Shown: positions 24,529-32,987 of the stretch, in pieces
How positions within the stretch are numbered: the stretch's first letter is position 1
How the letters are laid out: each line of letters starts with the position of its first letter
Source of the DNA: Hyphomicrobiales bacterium
GTDB taxonomy: Bacteria > Pseudomonadota > Alphaproteobacteria > Rhizobiales > Rhizobiaceae
Direction: 5' to 3'
NCBI GenBank assembly: GCA_024225445.1
Contig: JAAEMP010000122.1
Span: 1 to 37,565, forward strand
Length of the DNA stretch: 37,565 bases
Translations under genes and position numbers: made by a program
The notes under the pieces: generated by a model
What the model saw: the letters and a program-made list of their open reading frames with translations, nothing else
Databases searched by the model: none
What the model was told of the DNA's origin: nothing

Positions 24529-26718
24529 ATGCCCAGTGATTCCATGATCTACAAAAGTGCGTGCCGCATGTGCCATGGCGGATGTGGGGCTTTGATACGT
24601 GTGGAGGATGGAAGGATTATCCAGATCAAGGGTGACCCCGATAATCCCATGAACAAGGGCAAACTGTGCCCATTGGGGTCAGCCAGCCTTGAACAGATAT
24701 ATAACCCAGGGCGTTTGAAATATCCGATGCGCAGGACAGGTGCGCGCGGTGAAGGACGCTGGCAGCGGATTTCGTGGAATGAAGCCTATGATGAGATGGT
24801 TGCCAAAATAAACGAAGCCACGGAAAACAATGGGGCAGAATCGATTTGGGTTGGCACCGGAACAGGCCGCCACCATTTTCCCTATGTATCCAGATTTGCC
24901 AATGCGATTGGCACCCCGAACTGGTGCGAACCGGGAACGGCCCAGTGTTTTCGCCCAAGGGTCCATGGCAGCATCATCACTATGGGGCAGTTACCGCTTT
25001 GCAATTATACTGAAGATGCCAAACCCGAAATGATCATGTTCTGGGGCCACAATCCGCTATATTCCGGCCCCGATGGTGAATTGGGATTTGGGGTGAGAGA
25101 GGCTCTTGTTGGAAAACCCAAAACCATCGTTGTTGATCCACGTGAAACCCTGTTGGCAAGAAAGGCGGATATCTGGCTGCAACTGAGGCCCGGCACCGAT
25201 GATGCACTGGCCCTGGCCATGCTTAATGTCATTATTGAGGAAGGTTTGGAAGACAGGGAATTCGTCGCAAAATGGTGCCACGGATTTGATGAACTGGCCA
25301 ATCGTGTCAGATCGTTCACTCCGGACTGGGCTGCACCTATCACCTGGGTTTCGGCTGAACAAATCCGCGAAGCCGCGCGACTATTTGCCAATACCAAACC
25401 ATCGATGCTCGAATGGGGCTGCGCGATTGAACATACGCCAGCGTGCTTTCAAACTGTCCGGGCCTTGCTGTGCCTGCCATCGATCACCGGCAATATTGAC
25501 CAACCGGGCAGTTGGTCATTTGGTATGATGCCATTGCCACCTTTTCCGCAATTGTTCGACAAAATGCCGATGAAGCAACAGAAAAAACGGCTTGGATTTG
25601 ATGATTATAAGGTGCTGAGCGGGGAATTGGCGCAAATTCCCTCGGCTCATATTCCCACTGTGTTCAAAGCGATCCGCACAGGCAAGCCTTACCCAGTCAA
25701 GACCGGATTTATCTTCGGCAATAATGCTTTGTCGACCTACGGTGATGTGACCAGCGTTTATGAGACTCTGACAGCTCTGGATTATCTTGTCGTCGCCGAT
25801 ATTTATCTGACGCCGACTGCTGAACTTGCCGACCTTGTCCTGCCTGCTGCAACCTGGGCGGAAGTCGACGCGATGCCCGCTGTGCCGTTCTATGGCCAGA
25901 ATGTCATTCTCGCACAGCAAAAGATCATTCAGTTTGCCGAATGCGTACAGGACGAAGACATCATGACAGAGATCTGCAGGCGGCTGGGAACCGAGCACGG
26001 CAAGGAAAGTCCTCGAGAGATTTATGATACCATGCTGCGCACGGGACTCGATTTCGGTTGGGATGAGTTGAAGAAAATGGGATATTATCAACCGGAATTC
26101 AAATGGAAAAAATATGAAAAAGGTGGTTTCAAAACTCCAACCGGCAAGATCGAACTCTATTCGACCCTTTTGGAAAAAATGGGGCTTGATCCGTTGCCTG
26201 ATTTCGAAGAGCCGCCGGAAAGTCCCTATAGCACTCCGGAATTAGCCGGGGAGTATCCCTACATCCTGATCACCGGCGCGCGTATTCCTATGTTTTTCCA
26301 CTCGGAGTTTCGCCAGCTTCCCCGCTTGCGCAAAGGTCGCCCTGAGCCTCAATGCGAGTTGCACCCTGACACGGCTGCCAAACTCGGGGTAAAAGATGGA
26401 GACTGGGTTTCCATTGAAACCAAACGTGGCAAGTGCCGGCAGAAAGTTGCAATCTTTGCCGGCATCGACAAGCGGGTTGTCCACGTTCAGCACGGCTGGT
26501 GGTTTCCCGAAGATGATACAGGTCCAGATCACGGCAACTGGCAGTCAAACGCCAATACTCTGACCAGTATGGACCCTCCATACTGTTCCGCGATGGGCAC
26601 TTACCAGTTGCGCGCGCTTTTGTGTAAAATATTGAAAATCAAGGATGCCGGAAAACCATGGCGGCCACCACTACCCGAGAAATATGATACAAATGTCGCC
26701 GACGTGCAGGAATGGTAA
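24529..26718 (+). CDS. Second molybdopterin oxidoreductase of the DMSO reductase family, with a [4Fe-4S] cluster
   Basis: ATG 24529 (AGGAAAAATC upstream) is preferred over ATG 24496 and gives 729 residues. Cys12-x2-Cys15-x3-Cys19-x27-Cys47 binds one [4Fe-4S] cluster. Then come the typical WQRISWNEAYDEM, IGTPNWCEPGTAQC, DPRETLLARKADIWLQLRPGTDDALALAM and the C-terminal molydopterin-binding domain (HPDTAAKLGVKDGDWVSI). Cys140 sits where the metal-ligand cysteine occurs in relatives such as acetylene hydratase and polysulfide reductase. No Tat signal is seen, so it should be cytoplasmic. No adjacent B or membrane subunit follows. It may act on a different oxidation level of the same substrate as the first molybdoenzyme. 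Confidence 0.85.
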   Translation: MPSDSMIYKSACRMCHGGCGALIRVEDGRIIQIKGDPDNPMNKGKLCPLGSASLEQIYNPGRLKYPMRRTGARGEGRWQRISWNEAYDEMVAKINEATENNGAESIWVGTGTGRHHFPYVSRFANAIGTPNWCEPGTAQCFRPRVHGSIITMGQLPLCNYTEDAKPEMIMFWGHNPLYSGPDGELGFGVREALVGKPKTIVVDPRETLLARKADIWLQLRPGTDDALALAMLNVIIEEGLEDREFVAKWCHGFDELANRVRSFTPDWAAPITWVSAEQIREAARLFANTKPSMLEWGCAIEHTPACFQTVRALLCLPSITGNIDQPGSWSFGMMPLPPFPQLFDKMPMKQQKKRLGFDDYKVLSGELAQIPSAHIPTVFKAIRTGKPYPVKTGFIFGNNALSTYGDVTSVYETLTALDYLVVADIYLTPTAELADLVLPAATWAEVDAMPAVPFYGQNVILAQQKIIQFAECVQDEDIMTEICRRLGTEHGKESPREIYDTMLRTGLDFGWDELKKMGYYQPEFKWKKYEKGGFKTPTGKIELYSTLLEKMGLDPLPDFEEPPESPYSTPELAGEYPYILITGARIPMFFHSEFRQLPRLRKGRPEPQCELHPDTAAKLGVKDGDWVSIETKRGKCRQKVAIFAGIDKRVVHVQHGWWFPEDDTGPDHGNWQSNANTLTSMDPPYCSAMGTYQLRALLCKILKIKDAGKPWRPPLPEKYDTNVADVQEW

Positions 26719-26792
26719 TACCGATGGAAGTTGGTATTAATTTGGAATAGATATGCACCCATTACCGAAAACGGGAACGATGTCTTGCCCCC

Positions 26793-26823
26793 TTATCTGT
26801 CGTTTACTCCTTTCGACAGATAA
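26793..26823. terminator. Perfect inverted repeat after the catabolic cluster
   Basis: TTATCTGTCG and CGACAGATAA make a 10-bp stem with an 11-base loop, 75 bases after the last molybdoenzyme stop. No T run follows (CCGAGC), so it may be a processing site or weak terminator. The rest of 26719-27028 holds no gene. Confidence 0.45.
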
Positions 26824-26916
26824 CCGAGCTCAATCAGCCCCTAACGAAGAGGATTACACTCTCGATAGGACAGATTTACCTGATAGCTGACAATGCCTCC
26901 ACATTGATTCAGGTGG

Positions 26917-26938
26917 TAGTGTGCCAGTAGTGTGCCAG
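26917..26938 (+). repeat. Tandem 11-bp repeat at the junction with the glpV remnant
   Basis: TAGTGTGCCAG occurs twice, head to tail, about 90 bases from the point where glpV similarity ends. It may mark a recombination or integration point, but there is no integrase nearby. Confidence 0.4.
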
Positions 26939-27028
26939 TCAAGTTCCAGGAGATATCAATCTGCTTATTCCAGCTATATTAACTGCCTGAAATATCAAGA
27001 ATTCCGTTTCCGGGAATTGGTTAGACCC

Positions 27029-27682
27029 TCAGGCATAAACCTTGAGTACCCGGTTTGGATCGTAACCGTATTTGGCTTTGAACTGATCCTGCAAATCCTT
27101 GCGGTCAAACCAGTCTTTGCGGAACCAGTACAGGTTTGCAAATTGTTGATCAGGCAACTGATACAGGTCTCCATCTGGACCGGTGGTGAACTGTGTTCCC
27201 ATAAAGCCAGCCAGATCGAGTGTTGGCGAAGTCACATCCTTGCCCTCACCCGCCATCCATTTGGTCAGGTTTCTTGCAAGTTGCAGTCTTGAATGTGTGC
27301 CAATCAGGTCGGAATCATTGACATAGGCATCATATAGGTTACGGCCGGTCTGCATTAGCGTTTGCACCGCCTGCACAACCTCACCTTCACCAAGAATCTG
27401 ATGGTTGACTTTGATGCCGGTAATTTCCTCATATGCCTTGGTCAGGGTCTTGGATTCATAACCGTGCGCTGGAATTCCTTCTGATAGCGCATTTACTTCC
27501 ATACCGAAAATGGTTTTGAGGCATTCACAAACCATTCCATCTCACTCATCTGATCGTCCTTGGACAGAACAGAAGGCCGGAACTCATTATTTACTCATTT
27601 TTCAGCTTCCGCCATGCCGGCAAACGCTGATGGCGCGGCCACTATCAGCGTAAACGCTGCTGCAGAAGACAATAGTAATTTT
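27029..27682 (-). pseudogene. glpV: Decayed, truncated glycerol ABC transporter substrate-binding protein gene (glpV remnant)
   Basis: On the minus strand, reading inward from a GGGAGG site at about 27688, a signal-peptide coding stretch (SSAAAFTLIVAAPSAFAGMAEAEK) runs into TGA at 27595-27597, where the family has Trp. The frame then continues (SKDDQMSEMEWFVNASKPFS) until a one-base loss near 27505. The other frame resumes with MEVNALSEGIPAHGYES and runs to DWFDRKDLQDQFKAKYGY, then loses similarity and stops at 27029. This matches the first roughly 200 residues of GlpV (about 570 residues) as I remember it. The start ATG is also gone. Nonsense, frameshift and 3' truncation make it a pseudogene. 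Adjacent glpR and glpD support the identity. Confidence 0.82.
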
Positions 27683-27750
27683 CCTCCCAGGAATAATTCT
27701 GACCAACCACAGATTTGGTTCTTACATAAATTTGCAAACACAGTTAATTA

Positions 27751-27837
27751 CGAAAAAAAACGAAAACCAATGAAGAATTTTAAAAGAATTATTGCAATTT
27801 CTTTCCTTTTTCGCCCATAATAGAAATAAAACGAAAG
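27751..27837. promoter_or_regulatory. glpR promoter with candidate GlpR half-sites
   Basis: TTGCAA (27792-27797), an 18-base spacer and CATAAT (27816-27821) form a plausible sigma-70 promoter for glpR, whose ATG lies 24 bases on. CGAAAA repeats at 27751 and 27761 (10-bp spacing), TTTTTCG at 27807-27813 and ACGAAAG at 27831-27837 resemble the TTTCG/CGAAA half-sites of DeoR-type GlpR operators. This suggests autoregulation and former control of the divergent glpV. Confidence 0.5.
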
Positions 27838-27845
27838 CAATCAAT

Positions 27846-28670
27846 ATGCCCACGCTTCATCCTCGACTGACCGATATTCTGGATATCGCCCGAGCAATGG
27901 GGCGTGTGGATGTTGAAAGTCTGGCGACAAAATTTAATGTGACACCACAAACAATTCGCAAGGATCTGAACGAGTTATGTGAACTGGAAGCATTAAACCG
28001 GGTGCACGGTGGCGCAGTTTATCCGTCCTCCACATCCAATTTTGCCTATTTGTCCAGACGCAGTATTGCCAGCCAGGCTAAATCCGTAATTGCCGAAAAA
28101 GTTTCCACACTGGTCCCCAATGATTCCTCCCTGATTATGAACATCGGGACAACGGTGGAACTGGTTGCTGAGGCTTTGAAAAACCATCAAGGTTTGATGG
28201 TGGTGACAAACAACCTGAACGTCGCCCATATATTGTCCGGAGCAACGGATATTGAACTGGTAATAACAGGTGGGGTAGTGCGAAAAAATGACCTTGGTAT
28301 AGTTGGGGCTGCCGCAATCGATGTGATTAACCAGTTCAAGGTTGATATCGCTGTCATTGGCGTATCTGCAATCGATAACGAAGGTTGCCTGCTTGATTTT
28401 GACTACCGCGAAGTGCTGGTCGCTAAAGCCATTCTTAAACAGGCCCGAAAATCCATTCTTGTCGCCGATAATATGAAATTTCAGCGGCGCGCACCGGTGC
28501 AGATCGGTCATCTGTCAGACATTGATATATTTGTTACCGATCTGCCACCACCAACCGAGATTGCTGATATCTGCGAACAAACTGGAGTTCAACTGGAAAT
28601 TACCGGTTCTCCCATTGATAACATCACACAACTGCCCGTTTCCCCATCGACAAATGACAGGAATGACTAG
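27846..28670 (+). CDS. glpR: DeoR-family glycerol-3-phosphate regulon repressor
   Basis: ATG 27846 gives 274 residues; an in-frame TTG at 27792 overlaps the -35 box and is rejected. The N-terminal DeoR helix-turn-helix is clear (HPRLTDILDIARAMG, VDVESLATKFNVTPQTIRKDLNELCE, GGAV). The DeoRC sugar-phosphate-sensing domain follows, with MNIGTTVELVAEAL, VVTNNLNVAHIL, VITGGVVR and KSILVADNMKF. It should repress glp genes until glycerol-3-phosphate binds. It is five bases upstream of glpD and divergent from the glpV remnant, the arrangement known from rhizobial glp loci. Confidence 0.9.
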   Translation: MPTLHPRLTDILDIARAMGRVDVESLATKFNVTPQTIRKDLNELCELEALNRVHGGAVYPSSTSNFAYLSRRSIASQAKSVIAEKVSTLVPNDSSLIMNIGTTVELVAEALKNHQGLMVVTNNLNVAHILSGATDIELVITGGVVRKNDLGIVGAAAIDVINQFKVDIAVIGVSAIDNEGCLLDFDYREVLVAKAILKQARKSILVADNMKFQRRAPVQIGHLSDIDIFVTDLPPPTEIADICEQTGVQLEITGSPIDNITQLPVSPSTNDRND

Positions 28671-28675
28671 AACCA

Positions 28676-30202
28676 ATGTCTGAATGTGATTATGACATAT
28701 TTATTATTGGCGGCGGCATTAATGGCTGCGGAATTGCACGCGATGCGGTTGGGCGTGGATATTCTGTTTGCCTTTGCGAAGCTGGCGACCTGGGTGGCGG
28801 GACATCTTCAGCTTCCACTAAACTTATCCATGGCGGATTGCGCTATCTGGAATATTACGAATTCCGACTGGTACGTGAGGCATTGATGGAGCGCGAGGTA
28901 ATTTGGAAGATGGCGCCGCATATTGTCAAACCATTACGTTTCATTTTGCCCCATCACAGCGGATTAAGGCCAAAATGGCTATTGCGTCTTGGTTTGTTTT
29001 TTTATGATCACATGGGTGGGCGCAAACTTCTGCCATCCTCCTCCTCAGTGGATCTGACACAGGATGAAACGGGCAAGCCGCTAAAATCCGAATTTCGATC
29101 AGCATTTGAATATTCTGATTGTTGGGTTGACGATTCGCGTCTTGTTTTGCTGAATGCTTTGGATGCAAAAGACCGGGGCGCCGACATATTGACGCGCACA
29201 AAAGTGTTGTCTGCCGAAAAGACAGACAATCAGTGGCGGATAATTTGTGAAAATACTCTAAGCGGCAAGAAGAGCCAGTTTACCGCAAAGCTGATCGTCA
29301 ATGCAACCGGTCCCTGGGTGGATGAAGTGTTGCGTAGTGTATTTGGAATTAGTACGGCGAGCAATGTGCGGCTGGTTCGCGGCAGCCATATTGTCATCAG
29401 AAAAAAATTTCAGCACGAGAAATGCTACATCTTCCAGTATTCTGATGGGCGTATTGTTTTTGCCATTCCCTATGAAGAAGACTACACACTGATCGGCACG
29501 ACAGATGCAGAACACGGTACAATGGACGAACCTGTCAAAATTACCGCTGCTGAAATCGATTATCTGTGCAGGGTTGCCAGCGACTATTTTACCGAAACTG
29601 TATCCCAAAAAGACATCGTGTGGACCTATTCCGGTGTTCGCCCGCTTTATGATGATGGCGCTTCAGCGGCCAAAGAAGCGACCCGGGACTACGTGCTCAT
29701 CAAAGAAAACGGCGGTGAAAAAGATGGTAACATTCCACCGTTGGTTAATATTTTCGGTGGAAAAATAACAACATTCCGAAAACTTTCAGAGGCGATGCTG
29801 GTTGAGATTGGTTCGATGATCGGCAAGCGGGGCAAACCCTGGACTGAAAACACGCATCTTCCCGGCGGTGACTTTACCACCGATGGTATAGAAACGGAAA
29901 TTGGAAAGCTTGAGAATGCATTTGATTTTCTCGATACCACATATTTATCAAGATTAGTGCGAACTTATGGCACTCGCGCGAACAGAATATTGGCCGATGT
30001 AAAAGAAATATCGGACCTTGGTGAAAATTTTGGCAATCGGCTCTACCAAAAAGAAGTCGAGTACCTGATCAAGCATGAATGGGCGCTAAGCATGGAAGAC
30101 ATATTATTTCGCCGCACAAAACTTGGTATCAAATTCGGTGAAAACCAAAAGAAGAAGCTTGCCCGGTTTGTAAGTGATTTCCTGGCGGCAAAAACACAGT
30201 GA
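28676..30202 (+). CDS. glpD: Aerobic FAD-dependent glycerol-3-phosphate dehydrogenase
   Basis: The 508-residue flavoprotein has the usual GlpD length. The FAD-binding motif is IIGGGINGCGIARDAVGRG at residues 10-28, followed by the family block GGGTSSASTKLIHGGLRYLE. Later segments include NATGPWVDEV, TLIGTTDAEH and the GVRPLYDDG/GKITTFRKLSE parts that complete the flavin and substrate sites. A C-terminal helical domain follows. It oxidises sn-glycerol-3-phosphate to dihydroxyacetone phosphate at the inner membrane and reduces quinone. It is co-transcribed with glpR. No transporter or glycerol kinase gene follows in the window. Confidence 0.96.
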   Translation: MSECDYDIFIIGGGINGCGIARDAVGRGYSVCLCEAGDLGGGTSSASTKLIHGGLRYLEYYEFRLVREALMEREVIWKMAPHIVKPLRFILPHHSGLRPKWLLRLGLFFYDHMGGRKLLPSSSSVDLTQDETGKPLKSEFRSAFEYSDCWVDDSRLVLLNALDAKDRGADILTRTKVLSAEKTDNQWRIICENTLSGKKSQFTAKLIVNATGPWVDEVLRSVFGISTASNVRLVRGSHIVIRKKFQHEKCYIFQYSDGRIVFAIPYEEDYTLIGTTDAEHGTMDEPVKITAAEIDYLCRVASDYFTETVSQKDIVWTYSGVRPLYDDGASAAKEATRDYVLIKENGGEKDGNIPPLVNIFGGKITTFRKLSEAMLVEIGSMIGKRGKPWTENTHLPGGDFTTDGIETEIGKLENAFDFLDTTYLSRLVRTYGTRANRILADVKEISDLGENFGNRLYQKEVEYLIKHEWALSMEDILFRRTKLGIKFGENQKKKLARFVSDFLAAKTQ

Positions 30203-31200
30203 TACAATAATCTGTATCCGGTTGACCCAGCCCCACGAGCCGGATCATTCAGGTGTAGCGTTTGTCCATTTGTTGTTTTTGGATTGCCCCAAGGTCTGAT
30301 GAGCAGAGCCTTTGCGTAACTTCAGCCAATGGCAGTTACGCTAACTGTTTGAAATTTCGAACATTTCGCTTCCACAGGCTAGCGACCATAAGCGAAGCAT
30401 AACTCAGTCCAGCGGGGGTGAAAAACAAGCCTTCACCATATTCTTGGGGCGGCCCAAATCAGCCCCCAGAATCTTCTTGGGGCTACGTTGCGAACCTTGC
30501 CCGATATACATATCGCCCAGATACATTTTCGAATTCCACGCCTAGCTGAGCGAACTGATTTGACTCCATCAAATGGTTCAATCTAAACCGGAACTCTAGA
30601 ATGACCTTCAGGTAAAACCTCTCGGTTATCAGAAGTAAAGCATCATGTAGCTGATTGATATTATTGAATATTTAGTTGCGTTGGCTCACAACCACCTATG
30701 CCGAACAGCAATATCCTGGAGTAAACGCACAGCACGAGTGCACCAAACCAGAGCCGGTCGTATTGTTCCACCTCTGTAGTAGTTAACGACAATCTAAAAT
30801 CAGGTACCTGTGCAGGTCTTTAATCAAATTCAATATGATTGTATCAGCACGCCTGTTCCATTGAAACTCTGATATGGCAACACTACGCATACGATGAGCA
30901 GCGGTGTTCACACCAACAGGTATCCATACGGATATCCCTGAATATTTTGATCTACGCTGTGCGCCATATTCCAGGTTCTGGTTTTATCAACAATCCTTGA
31001 TTGGGTGCCTTGAGCCATTTCGACCCTGTTTATGGGTCTATGACCTAGTCACCTGGAAAACCAGAATCATTGTTTTAACTTTTCCCGAAATAACAAACAA
31101 AAACAACAGCATTACCAAAAGGAATCAATACGCTCAATTTTTCAATAATTTACCCTTTATTTACCATAACCATATACTCCATAACGGGTCAAACAGGTCA
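30203..31200. other. Long non-coding stretch between glpD and the secretion cassette
   Basis: No frame here looks like a real protein; one at 30904-31221 has no ribosome-binding site or recognisable sequence. A dyad, GATACA-N6-TGTATC (30201-30218), overlaps the glpD stop and has no T run. Around 30441-30484 TTCTTGGGGC occurs twice, flanking GCCCCCAGAA, so two mutually exclusive hairpins can form. A 16-bp palindromic element sits at 31033-31048. The sequence looks like decayed DNA plus the distal promoter of the downstream genes. Confidence 0.5.
31033..31048 (+). repeat. 16-bp palindromic element, copy 1
   Basis: TGGGTCTATGACCTAG contains the dyad GGTC-TAT-GACC. An exact inverted copy lies at 32874-32889, on the other side of the TolC-like gene. 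It could be an operator or a small mobile palindrome. Confidence 0.5.
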
Positions 31201-31293
31201 GCATATAAGAAAAAGATATGACATTTTTCTACAACTAATTTCACCGGCATAAAAGAAGGAATATGACATCTTTTCTGCAACTATTTTCATCGG
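31201..31293 (+). repeat. 46-bp imperfect tandem duplication in the leader of the TolC-like gene
   Basis: Two copies (31201-31247 and 31248-31293) both begin GCATA-AAGAA, continue ATATGACAT, then CAACTA and CGGCA, with about 85-90% identity. Copy 2 has acquired GAAGGA, a good Shine-Dalgarno, just before an ATG. Confidence 0.7.
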
Positions 31294-31340
31294 CAATTGA
31301 TCGGGAACGCGGCGATATCTATGAGTACGGCTCATTCTAA
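31263..31340 (+). CDS. Possible 25-residue upstream ORF overlapping the TolC-like start
   Basis: ATG 31263 follows AAGAAGGA. The frame (MTSFLQLFSSAIDRERGDIY...) stops at TAA 31338-31340, 20 bases inside the next gene in another frame. The next gene's own ATG has no clear Shine-Dalgarno, so translational coupling through this leader is plausible. No homologue is recognised. Confidence 0.35.
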   Translation: MTSFLQLFSSAIDRERGDIYEYGSF

Positions 31341-32841
31341 ATTATTTGCATCGGTAGTTTGTGCCGCTCTTGTCCTTCAGGGTTGTGCATCAAAACCCCG
31401 TGCATTCTCGGTCGCGGAATATCAGCAGCGGGCAGATTACAACCTTGGTGTCATCAGTGAAAACCAGCAACCTGTTGCGGAGGCAATTGATCTGTATCAG
31501 GCAATGGCCAGGGCGATTAAATACAATCTGAATTATCGGGTAAAAATTGCTGAAACCAGATTATCCAATTCAAAAATCGGCCTGATGCATCACAGCATGT
31601 TGCCAAAAGCGATTGCCAATTCAAATTATACAGCCCGAAACAATTTCCAGGCATCCAGCAGTTATAACCTCGAAACAGGCTCTTCCAATTTTGGCGCCTC
31701 CACTTCACAGGAAAAAGCTCTAAATACCCAGGACCTGGCATTCAGCTGGAACATCCTGGATTTCGGTTTATCCTATATCCGCGCACAGCAGGCAGGAGAT
31801 AAGGCGCTTATCAGTGCGGAATTGCGGGATAAAGTTGTTCTGAGCCTGCTTGAGGAGGTCAGAAGTGCCTACTGGCTGGCGACCAGTAATCAGCGCATGG
31901 CCGAAAAACTGAAAAAGCTGAAAAAGCGAATACTGGAAGCCCAGGCAAATACCCGCATGATATCAGCAAGCGGTGAAACATCGATTTCCGCCGCACTCTT
32001 GGAAGAACGTGAACTGTTAAAAATTACCGATGCAATCAGCAAAATGCAACGTGAGCATATTACCGCAAAAACCGAGCTAGCGATATTGATGGGCATTCAG
32101 CCAGGTTCAGATTTTGTACTTACCACAAATTCAGTTTTCACCGTTCCTTCGAAATTGAAACTCAACACGGACGAAATGATAACTCGCGCAATCAGAGATC
32201 GCGTTGAATTGCATGAGAACTGGTATCAGCAGCGCATCAACAAACGCGAAGCCAAGGCAGCAATGCTGGAATTGTTACCTGGCCTGGATTTTTTTGCCAG
32301 CGATGACTGGAGCAGCAATTCATTTTTGTTAAACAACAACTGGATTTCCTGGGGTGCAAAGGCCAGCTGGAATCTGATGAATATATTCAAGTATCCTCTC
32401 AAGAAAAGAGTAATTGAAGAACAACATCAGGTGTTGCAGGCACAAGCCCTGGCATTGACGATTGCCATCATGACCCAGGTTCATGTCAGCCGCACGAATT
32501 ATCAGCAACATCTCCAGGAACTGAAAATAGCAACAGAATACCGGAGCATTCAAAAGAGGCTGATAAGGCAATTACGCACTGAAGCCGCCGCGAACCTTAT
32601 CAGTGAAAATAAACTGCTGCGCGAGGAAATGAATACTCTGATAGCTGAAGCAAGATTTGATATTGCCAATGCAAAAGCGCAATCGGCTTACGGAAACCTG
32701 TTTACAACTATTGGCTGGAATCCCGCGAGCGAAGTTGATGGTTCGTTTTCAACCTCTGAAATAGCAAATTCTCTGCGGGCAAGTTGGCAATATCCAGGTC
32801 ACCCCTACACTGAACATAACCTGGCTATGGTGCAAAAATAA
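31321..32841 (+). CDS. TolC-family outer-membrane efflux/secretion lipoprotein
   Basis: ATG 31321 gives 506 residues; an in-frame TTG at 31297 is less likely. The N-terminus is a lipoprotein signal ending at LVLQGC with lipidated Cys22. The rest fits the TolC fold: alternating long helices and strands, with internal repeat-like segments (LAFSWNILDFGLSYIRAQQAGDKA near residue 140 and WISWGAKASWNLMNIFKYPLKKR near 340). These contain the W-N-x-hydrophobic strand entry typical of the family. It would form an outer-membrane channel for the HlyD-type adaptors downstream. The gene probably once overlapped the adaptor gene directly, before a local duplication separated them. Confidence 0.82.
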   Translation: MSTAHSKLFASVVCAALVLQGCASKPRAFSVAEYQQRADYNLGVISENQQPVAEAIDLYQAMARAIKYNLNYRVKIAETRLSNSKIGLMHHSMLPKAIANSNYTARNNFQASSSYNLETGSSNFGASTSQEKALNTQDLAFSWNILDFGLSYIRAQQAGDKALISAELRDKVVLSLLEEVRSAYWLATSNQRMAEKLKKLKKRILEAQANTRMISASGETSISAALLEERELLKITDAISKMQREHITAKTELAILMGIQPGSDFVLTTNSVFTVPSKLKLNTDEMITRAIRDRVELHENWYQQRINKREAKAAMLELLPGLDFFASDDWSSNSFLLNNNWISWGAKASWNLMNIFKYPLKKRVIEEQHQVLQAQALALTIAIMTQVHVSRTNYQQHLQELKIATEYRSIQKRLIRQLRTEAAANLISENKLLREEMNTLIAEARFDIANAKAQSAYGNLFTTIGWNPASEVDGSFSTSEIANSLRASWQYPGHPYTEHNLAMVQK

Positions 32842-32970
32842 AACGGATACGGAGCAAAATGAGACTACCAGCTCTAGGTCATAGACCCAATTTATTGCCA
32901 TCACGACAGCCATTGTAACAACATGGTAAGAAATTGGCGATATCCTGATCACCGCAGCACTGATCAAAAC
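32831..32970 (+). repeat. Relic tandem copy of the HlyD-adaptor 5' end
   Basis: Sequence from 32831 aligns with the start of the adaptor gene from 32981: 44 bases without gaps (32 matches), then 51 more (36 matches) once 13 bases at 32875-32887 are removed. CAGCACTGATCAA (32955-32967) matches 33146-33158. Translated, the relic reads like the adaptor N-terminus (NNMVRNW against NNIVRNW), with ATG changed to ATA. Confidence 0.7.
32874..32889 (-). repeat. 16-bp palindromic element, copy 2 (inverted)
   Basis: CTAGGTCATAGACCCA is the exact reverse complement of 31033-31048. Thirteen of its bases are an insertion relative to the homologous adaptor sequence, so the element seems to have been added to the relic copy. 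Confidence 0.5.
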
Positions 32971-32987
32971 CCGATTTTAGTGCAAAA

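Noticed and set aside
26917-26938. Tandem TAGTGTGCCAG considered as CRISPR or as a phage attachment core
   Set aside because: There are only two adjacent copies, with no spacers, no integrase and no tRNA nearby; kept only as a simple repeat at a junction.
30904-31221. 105-residue frame in the gap before the TolC-like gene
   Set aside because: It starts at a GTG without a Shine-Dalgarno, its composition looks random, and it covers the palindromic element and the start of the tandem repeat.
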